11,678 bases of DNA from Betaproteobacteria bacterium (GTDB lineage Bacteria; Pseudomonadota; Gammaproteobacteria; Burkholderiales; Burkholderiaceae_E), in NCBI GenBank assembly GCA_016868095.1, contig VGHV01000044.1, forward strand, positions 1-11,678, read 5' to 3'. The position numbers and the translations under genes are program-made. The first letter of the stretch is position 1; each line of letters begins with the position of its first letter. The notes under the pieces are model-generated. The model did not search any database. It saw nothing but the letters and a program-made list of their open reading frames with translations, and was not told the DNA's origin. Positions 6,540 to 11,678 of this stretch are shown one piece after another.

Positions 6540-7559
6540 TTATTGGGACTGGTTTGTTGCACGAAGCAATTGCTTCCATTTGCCAAGCGAAGCGAGCATG
6601 ACTTTTTCGCCTTCGTAAATGGCCTCAGGTCTAGTACTAAAATCTATCGCAGACCTTTGAAAAACCTCAGGCCTAAGCACTAGATCAGCCTCTGAAAGCT
6701 CTGCTTGTCCAAGGTGTTCGCCCATGATGTTGATCGTTTGCATTAAGAGTTCGCCAAGACTTTGCGTGGGCTGAAATTGCGGTTTCGCTGAGATATCGAC
6801 CGCTAAAACCCTTTTTGCCCCCATGCCTCGCGCAATCCGAACAGGCACCGGCGAAGCAAGGCCACCATCAACATACTCTCTACCTGCCACCTGAACCGGC
6901 TGGAACACCCCGGGCACAGCCGCCGAGGCTCTCACCGCGATTCCAGCGTTACCACGATCGAACACCACGAGCTTACCCGACCACAGGTCAACCGCAGTGG
7001 CAGCAAAACGGCGCGGGAATCGCTCAATGGGCCTATTGCCTACATGGCGATTAACAAAATCAGCAAGCGCCTGACCCTTGAGCAAGGCTCTCGTACTTAA
7101 GGCCCAATCACCTAGCGTTGAGTGATCAAACGACAAGGCCACCGCGCGCAGGGTGGCCGCATCCATGCCACTTGCCCAAAGCGCCCCGACTAAGGCACCT
7201 GCACTCGTACCAACAACCATATCGGGGACCAAGCCCTCGCGTTCGAGCACTTGAATAATGCCGATGTGTGCAAGCCCTCTTGCAGCACCTCCGCCAAGCG
7301 CCAAGGCCCAAGGCAATCTTGGCGATGAGACTGCGCCACTTGATTCCGGGCTTGGCGTCGTCGGATCGACGCTCCGCTCTTGGGCAGCGGACTCGCCGCT
7401 CGCTGCAGTGGATGCGCCTCCGCGTCCCGTGCCGGTGCTCGCGCATGCTTGGAGCATAGCCACGCCCGCGATGAGGGCAAGAAACTTACGTCGTCTTGAT
7501 GTATGGGTGCGATCGGATTCAGGCTGACTCAATGAACCAAACTCTAATTCAGTAGACAT
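6540..7559 (-). CDS. Patatin-like phospholipase (RssA type), putative lipoprotein
   Basis: This is a Ser-Asp dyad lipid acyl hydrolase. All core elements are present: the oxyanion-hole loop GGGAARGLAH (89-98), the nucleophile elbow GTSAG with Ser119 (117-121), and the DGG motif with catalytic Asp231 (231-233). The preceding SAAVPGVFQPV (212-222) is typical of RssA-like bacterial patatins. The N-terminus carries a basic RRRKFL (22-27) before a hydrophobic stretch ending LQAC (36-39), a lipobox with Cys39. RRKFL resembles a twin-arginine motif. Residues 40-80 are a Gly/Ser/Ala/Thr-rich linker from the membrane anchor to the domain. Alanine after the cysteine gives no inner-membrane retention signal, so the protein probably sits in the outer membrane facing the periplasm. 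The length of 339 residues is ordinary. The ATG at 7559 lacks a clear Shine-Dalgarno sequence. It is divergent from the iron-binding protein gene. The substrate is unknown. Confidence 0.9.
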   Translation of the reverse strand: MSTELEFGSLSQPESDRTHTSRRRKFLALIAGVAMLQACASTGTGRGGASTAASGESAAQERSVDPTTPSPESSGAVSSPRLPWALALGGGAARGLAHIGIIQVLEREGLVPDMVVGTSAGALVGALWASGMDAATLRAVALSFDHSTLGDWALSTRALLKGQALADFVNRHVGNRPIERFPRRFAATAVDLWSGKLVVFDRGNAGIAVRASAAVPGVFQPVQVAGREYVDGGLASPVPVRIARGMGAKRVLAVDISAKPQFQPTQSLGELLMQTINIMGEHLGQAELSEADLVLRPEVFQRSAIDFSTRPEAIYEGEKVMLASLGKWKQLLRATNQSQ

Positions 7560-7745
7560 ATCGTTTAAGCATACATTTGCAAATAGGAATTATTTCTCTT
7601 ATGATCCGGCAAGCTTATTCTCTTTGGGCAAGAGCCAATCAAACCCCAAGGACCATAAGCAATCACACGCCGAGAATGATTTACGAATAAACGTTGAAAA
7701 ACCCTTGATAAAATCGATTTAACATCAGTAATCAAATATAAGATT
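7560..7745. promoter_or_regulatory. AT-rich divergent intergenic region
   Basis: These 186 bases separate the patatin gene (leftward) from the FutA-like gene (rightward). By hand count 7561-7740 is about 36% GC, clearly lower than the flanking coding sequence. Both genes must be transcribed from here. For the rightward gene, TTGAAA (7694-7699) and TTTAAC (7718-7723) are 18 bases apart and form a plausible promoter with a leader of about 16 nt. A perfect small hairpin CTCTT-TGGGC-AAGAG lies at 7620-7634. I see no credible small gene. Confidence 0.4.
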
Positions 7746-7760
7746 ATGATTAACAAGACA
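7742..7760 (+). promoter_or_regulatory. Possible Fur box overlapping the FutA-like start codon
   Basis: The 19 bases GATTATGATTAACAAGACA match the classical Fur consensus (GATAATGATAATCATTATC) at 12 of 19 positions, with eight of the first nine identical. The site covers the ATG at 7746. Iron repression would suit the gene, but the stretch is AT-rich, the second half-site is poor, and chance is a real alternative. Confidence 0.22.
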
Positions 7761-8792
7761 TTACTATTAAGACTAATCTCTAGTATTGGCATCACCGTAG
7801 CAGCCTCAACTCCATCGTGGGCTAGCAATGCAGTGAATATCTATTCCGCACGCCATTATCAAAGCGATGACAAGCTTTACGCAGCCTTCACAAAGCGTAC
7901 GGGTATTCAGGTTAACCGCATCGAGGCGGCCGACGAAGCCTTGCTCGAAAGGCTAAGAAGCGAAGGAACTAAGAGCCCAGCCGATGTGTTAATTCTCGTC
8001 GACGCAGCACGATTATCGCGCGCCGCCACAGAAGGACTCTTTGCGCCGAGTGACTCCGAGTCTTTGCGCGAAAGAATTCCTGAGAATATGCGCTCGAGCA
8101 AAGAAGCTCAAGGCTATGCCTGGTGGGGATTCTCAAAGCGCGCTCGCGTCATCGTCTACAACAAGCAACGGTTTTCTGGCAGTGCCCCCCAAAGCTATGC
8201 CTCACTTGCCGATGCGAGGTTCAAATCGGCCGTTTGCACCCGCTCAGCCGCACACCCTTATATGCTTTCCTTAATCGCATCCCAGATCGAACATCGGGGT
8301 GAGTCTGCAACCCTCAGTTGGGCAAAAGCCGTTGTTGGCAATTTCGCACGCCCACCGCGAGGCGGTGATACCGACCAAATCAGAGCTACCGCGAGCGGCG
8401 AATGCGGTGTTGCCTTAAGCAATACTTATTATCTCGCGCGCCTGATGCGCTCATCGAAGCCCGAGGATCAGGAAGTGATTCGTAAGGTTGGTTTCGTCTG
8501 GCCTGATCAAGACGATAAGGGTACCCATGTCAATGTAACCGGTGGCGGCATGGTGAAACATGCAAAAAATCGCGAGGCGGCGATGCGCTTTCTCGAGTTC
8601 ATGGCCAGCGACGAGGCCCAGCAAGTGCTGGCTGATGGCAACAATGAGTGGCCGACTGTGCCATCTGTAAAGATCAACAACCCTGCCCTAGACGCGATGG
8701 GTAGCTTTAAGGCTGACAAGCTGCCCATAGCAACCATCGGGGCAAGGCAATCGGCTGCCGTAAAGCTGGTCGACCAGGCGGGATGGCGCTAG
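7746..8792 (+). CDS. Ferric-iron ABC transporter periplasmic binding protein (FutA/FbpA-like)
   Basis: This periplasmic protein would bind Fe(III) and pass it to an inner-membrane ABC importer. It is 348 residues long, with a Sec signal peptide (1-26, ending SWA). Family blocks are NIYSARHYQSDDKLY (31-45), RVIVYNK (134-140), VCTRSAAHPYMLSL (163-176), NFARPPRGGDTDQI (199-212) and GECGVALSNTYYLARL (218-233). His37, Tyr38, Tyr138, Tyr228 and Tyr229 fall where iron-coordinating residues are expected in FutA-type proteins. Cys164 and Cys220 are well placed for the disulfide seen in relatives. The start at 7746 has no evident Shine-Dalgarno sequence. No permease or ATPase gene adjoins it; the next gene converges from the other strand, so it is an orphan binding protein that must use a transporter encoded elsewhere. 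The family call is strong; the exact iron species is not shown. Confidence 0.9.
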   Translation: MINKTLLLRLISSIGITVAASTPSWASNAVNIYSARHYQSDDKLYAAFTKRTGIQVNRIEAADEALLERLRSEGTKSPADVLILVDAARLSRAATEGLFAPSDSESLRERIPENMRSSKEAQGYAWWGFSKRARVIVYNKQRFSGSAPQSYASLADARFKSAVCTRSAAHPYMLSLIASQIEHRGESATLSWAKAVVGNFARPPRGGDTDQIRATASGECGVALSNTYYLARLMRSSKPEDQEVIRKVGFVWPDQDDKGTHVNVTGGGMVKHAKNREAAMRFLEFMASDEAQQVLADGNNEWPTVPSVKINNPALDAMGSFKADKLPIATIGARQSAAVKLVDQAGWR

Positions 8793-8798
8793 CCTAGC
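8788..8798. repeat. 11-base perfect palindrome over two converging stop codons
   Basis: GCTAGCCTAGC is perfectly symmetrical around base 8793. It contains the TAG stop of the FutA-like gene (8790-8792) and, on the other strand, the TAG stop of ridA (8794-8796), separated by that single base. The arms are only five bases, so it is unlikely to terminate transcription; the symmetry may simply reflect the two stop codons. Confidence 0.5.
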
Positions 8799-9150
8799 TC
8801 TCGCAAGCAGCGATGACTTTGATCTCAACCAGATATTTGGGTGTTGCCAGTTTCGCTTCAACGGTCGCACGCGCAGGCGTGTGGCCCGCGGGAACCCAAG
8901 CATCCCAAACCTCATTCATCGCCGCAAAATCAGCGATATTGGCAAGGAAGATCTGCGCTTGAAGAATCTTGGTCTTATCGCTGTGCGCTTGAGCAAGTAA
9001 GCGATCAATGGCGTCGAGCACTTGTTGGGTCTGCCCCTTCACGTCCGCACTCGGATCATCGGCAACCTGCCCTGCCAGATAAACCGTTGCGCCGTGAATC
9101 ACGGCATCGCTCATCCGAGCTCCGACACCGATTCGTTTGATCTCAGTCAT
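8794..9150 (-). CDS. RidA family (YjgF/YER057c/UK114) protein, probable enamine/imine deaminase
   Basis: This is a small, probably trimeric cytoplasmic protein. RidA hydrolyses reactive enamines or imines, such as 2-aminoacrylate, released by PLP enzymes. The 118 residues span the full fold: DAVIHGATVYLAGQVADD (15-32), the helix GQTQQVLDAIDRLLA (39-53), the FLANIADFAAMNEVWDAW strand-helix (68-85), and PARATVEA with Arg94 (92-99). Arg94 aligns with Arg105 of E. coli RidA, which binds the substrate carboxylate. Glu109 in LVEIKVIA aligns with Glu120. Retention of both fits a deaminase, but Rid subgroups other than RidA proper remain possible. The ATG at 9150 has AAAGGAG (9161-9167) 10 nt upstream, inside comEC. 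The start overlaps the comEC stop by 8 nt, indicating translational coupling. The gene's stop is one base from that of the converging FutA-like gene. Confidence 0.88.
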   Translation of the reverse strand: MTEIKRIGVGARMSDAVIHGATVYLAGQVADDPSADVKGQTQQVLDAIDRLLAQAHSDKTKILQAQIFLANIADFAAMNEVWDAWVPAGHTPARATVEAKLATPKYLVEIKVIAACES

Positions 9151-11678
9151 GATGATTCAACTCCTTTGATGGATGGGATTGTTTGCCGGCGCAAGGCATC
9201 GGCGCAACGAGCATGCGCGTCCAATATCGCTTAGAACGACTGCGCTCCGATTGCCAGTGCATCTGACCTTCAGGACCGATGTGGAGTTCGATGGCGCCTT
9301 CCGTATCGGTACGTCTGAGCGAAATTGTACGTTCGCATAAGCGATCTAGCGTAGCCATTTGCGGATGCCCGTATCGGTTTTGGTAGCCGGACTGCACGAT
9401 TGCCACCTTGGGTTGCCAGTAATCGAGCCAGGGTGCTGAAGTGCTGTTGGATGCCCCATGGTGTCCAAGCATTAAGACATCGAGTGACTTAAGGGGTTGC
9501 GCCGGCTCGAGCAAAAGCAAGGCCGCCTCTTGCAGAGAGGGCAAATCGCCGGGCAGGAGAATGCTTCGACCCTTATGCTCAATCAACAAGACACAGCTTT
9601 GCGCGTTTCGGTTACTCGCCGGCGTTTTTCTTGGCCGTTTTGAAGACTCAGACGCCATGGGCGCTGCAAAGGCTGGCTGACTCGCTTGAGGAAGTGGAAA
9701 GAGCGCTCGAATACTTGTACCTAATACGCCCGTTGGGATTGACTCGTCGCCGCCCTTGCTGATCTGGCTTGAGCCAACCGACTTATTAAATTCGATATCG
9801 CGATGGCAGGAGCTCACGGTCAAATCCCTGAGGCTTGGCTCGTCGGCTGGCGAACCTGACATGATTTGCCCAATGCGCAGATGACGCTGAAGACTCAAGG
9901 CACCGCCGGTGTGATCCAAGTCAGCATGCGATAAGACCAACCAATCAATCGACTCAATGCCGCGACTTCGAAGTGCTGGCAGAATCGACTGAAAGCCTGC
10001 ATTGCGGCCGTCTTTACGCGCATCCAGGCTCCACGCGGGACCGCTGTCGTACAACATGCTGAACTCGGCCGATTGAATAAACACAGCGCTACCCTGCCCT
10101 ACATCAAAGAAAAGCACGCGCAACTCACCTTCACCAGGACGCTCGTGTGGCCAAAACATCAAGGGCAACATGAGCGACGCCACCGCCCAACGCGGCCATG
10201 GTGCAAGGGGCCAGATCAACAAAATGCAAGCGATGAAGGCAACCGCTATCACAGCCTCGGGCGGCAGAGCACTATGGCTGCTGATCCAGGACCAATTCGC
10301 CATGGCATCGAGCAGCTTTAGGCTTTCCTCGGTGATGAGGCTTAGCCAGTTAAGTGGTACGCTGGCCAAGGGCTGAGAGATGCTAGCTATTAGGGCCAGA
10401 AGTAGCGAAGCCGGCGTGATAATGAAAGTGATCCAAGGAATTGCAAGCGCGTTGGCAAAAGGGGCAATCCAGGAGATTTGTGAGAAAAAGAGGACCGAGA
10501 GCGGAATCATCACCACACTCGCGGCCCACTGCCCTTGAAAGGCCTCGGCCAAGCCCGCACGTAGGGACTTCCACGCCTTTGACGGTATGGTGAGCTCGGT
10601 TGTCGTTGGATTTTCAGGCCGCTTCATAGCCTGGCCGCTCAGCACAAGCGCTGCGACTGCTGCAAACGAGAGCCAAAAGCCGGCCGATACAACTGCCCAG
10701 GAATCAATCAAGCAGACCACGACGCCTGCACAAGAAAGTACTGCCTGCGGTGCGAAGCGTCGCCCACTCAGACTCATAAGCCCAGTAACCAAGACCATGG
10801 CGCAGGTCCGCTGCGCTGGAAGTCCAAATCCGGCAAGCAAGGTGTACGCGATCGCACCAAAGCTGGCAAAGCATAACTTGGGGAGGGCCATGGTGTGGAG
10901 GCGAAAAAAAGCAAGCTTCGCTGCACCGCTTATTCGCAATAATCCAAGGCCAAAGAAGGCGGCAAATCCAGCGAACATCGTGACATGCGAACCCGAGATC
11001 GACAGCAGATGCCCGACACCGGTTCGATTAAAAGCATCCCATTGCTCAGGATCAAGTGCTTCGCCACTTCCGATCACGAGCGCCTCGATCACCGCCATAG
11101 CGCGATCCATGTCCTTTGAGCCGGATTGTCGTGCGCTTTGCCGCAGCGCATCGCGAAGTTGCTCGCGCACGCGATGCACCCTGGCAAGCGGGTGGGAAGC
11201 GAGATCATCGACATATACGATGTGCGAGGCGGGTGCGCTGCCTCGTGCCACCCAGCCAGATTGCAGCGCAAAGCGCTCAAGATCCGATCCGCCGGGGTTT
11301 CGCTGGCCATGTAAGGCCTTTAAGCGCAAGTCCATGTTCCAGCGGCTGCCTGCTCGTAACCTAGTGCCCCCATCGCTCTTGTCGGTCCTAATCGTTACAA
11401 GCACCTGCGAACCGACCGGACACCACGAAGCGGCTCGCTCGCAAGCGGTTACTCGAAATGGGAAGCTTGCACTCCGGCCATCGTCATTGCGCCGAACAAG
11501 CCCGTCGATGAAACCTTCAACAACGAGTCTTTCCGCCTCAAGTCCATGGGGGAGGCGCTGCTCAAGGGCAGACTGAGCCTGAAATCCTGCCCAAAAAACA
11601 CCAGCGAGCAGGCTAACAAGCATCGCTAAGAGCGCACTTGCAGAAGACGGTAACAAGGCCAATGTGATCAACCAAGCT
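9143..11678 (-). CDS. comEC: DNA internalization protein ComEC/Rec2 (N-terminus beyond window edge)
   Basis: This is a polytopic inner-membrane channel that carries single-stranded DNA into the cytoplasm during natural transformation. Counted from a TTG at 11671, 842 residues are visible, and the frame stays open to the last base. Order: one membrane segment (about 10-30); a soluble DUF4131/OB-like domain (about 45-160); the Competence membrane domain with GVGHLLSISGSHVTMFAG (218-235), GFGLPAQRTCAM (281-292) and further helices to about 505; then a metallo-beta-lactamase-like domain. That last domain has FFDVGQGSAVFIQ (521-533), the metal site HADLDHTGG (582-590), LLPGDL (705-710), LGHHGASNS (735-743) and YGHP (767-770). 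All metal motifs are intact. Related proteins have more N-terminal helices, so a start a few tens of codons past the edge is likely. Residues about 605-690 form a long, low-complexity insertion. It overlaps ridA downstream by 8 nt. Confidence 0.93.
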   Translation of the reverse strand, partial: AWLITLALLPSSASALLAMLVSLLAGVFWAGFQAQSALEQRLPHGLEAERLVVEGFIDGLVRRNDDGRSASFPFRVTACERAASWCPVGSQVLVTIRTDKSDGGTRLRAGSRWNMDLRLKALHGQRNPGGSDLERFALQSGWVARGSAPASHIVYVDDLASHPLARVHRVREQLRDALRQSARQSGSKDMDRAMAVIEALVIGSGEALDPEQWDAFNRTGVGHLLSISGSHVTMFAGFAAFFGLGLLRISGAAKLAFFRLHTMALPKLCFASFGAIAYTLLAGFGLPAQRTCAMVLVTGLMSLSGRRFAPQAVLSCAGVVVCLIDSWAVVSAGFWLSFAAVAALVLSGQAMKRPENPTTTELTIPSKAWKSLRAGLAEAFQGQWAASVVMIPLSVLFFSQISWIAPFANALAIPWITFIITPASLLLALIASISQPLASVPLNWLSLITEESLKLLDAMANWSWISSHSALPPEAVIAVAFIACILLIWPLAPWPRWAVASLMLPLMFWPHERPGEGELRVLFFDVGQGSAVFIQSAEFSMLYDSGPAWSLDARKDGRNAGFQSILPALRSRGIESIDWLVLSHADLDHTGGALSLQRHLRIGQIMSGSPADEPSLRDLTVSSCHRDIEFNKSVGSSQISKGGDESIPTGVLGTSIRALFPLPQASQPAFAAPMASESSKRPRKTPASNRNAQSCVLLIEHKGRSILLPGDLPSLQEAALLLLEPAQPLKSLDVLMLGHHGASNSTSAPWLDYWQPKVAIVQSGYQNRYGHPQMATLDRLCERTISLRRTDTEGAIELHIGPEGQMHWQSERSRSKRYWTRMLVAPMPCAGKQSHPSKELNHHD

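Noticed and set aside
7672..7690. Second Fur-like sequence GAGAATGATTTACGAATAA
   Set aside because: Only 9 of 19 positions match the consensus, with just one usable half-site.
7565..7828. Minus-strand 87-codon frame in the divergent region
   Set aside because: It overlaps the FutA-like signal peptide in antisense and its hydrophobic stretch comes from AT-rich intergenic DNA; no ribosome site or homology is apparent.
10587..11576. Long plus-strand open frame (329 codons) opposite comEC
   Set aside because: It is fully antisense to well-conserved ComEC sequence, shows Ser/Arg/Pro/Ala-rich shadow composition and has no recognisable domain.

Overview
The window looks like ordinary chromosome from a betaproteobacterium, most likely of the Burkholderiales. 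This rests on the style of the AapJ/AapQ, PrpE, FutA-like and ComEC proteins and on moderate GC; it is judged by eye, not by a database search. There are no rRNA, tRNA, CRISPR, insertion-sequence or phage features. The sequence is densely coding and no gene-free stretch reaches 300 bases.

Layout, left to right. (1) On the minus strand is the start of a general L-amino-acid ABC transporter operon: aapJ (periplasmic binding protein), then aapQ (permease, cut by the left edge). A stem-loop lies between them. (2) A second minus-strand block reads prpE (propionyl-CoA synthetase), then a GlcG/HbpS-family protein, then an Atg22/UMF1-like MFS transporter. The last two genes are only about 11 nt apart if a CTG start is used. 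(3) On the plus strand is a secreted NlpC/P60 cell-wall peptidase with a basic tail; its promoter geometry suggests a leaderless mRNA. (4) Converging on it from the minus strand is a patatin-like lipoprotein with an RRKFL (Tat-like) signal. (5) Across an AT-rich divergent region (about 36% GC by hand count) lies a plus-strand FutA-type ferric-iron binding protein with no permease or ATPase beside it. (6) Converging on that, one base from its stop codon, is the minus-strand pair comEC-ridA. comEC (DNA uptake channel, running off the right edge) overlaps ridA (enamine/imine deaminase family) by 8 nt.

The genes look like several independent housekeeping and transport units: amino-acid uptake, propionate activation, envelope maintenance, iron acquisition and DNA uptake. 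I did not find a previously undescribed multi-gene system. The points worth a second look concern gene starts, operon coupling and short regulatory structures.
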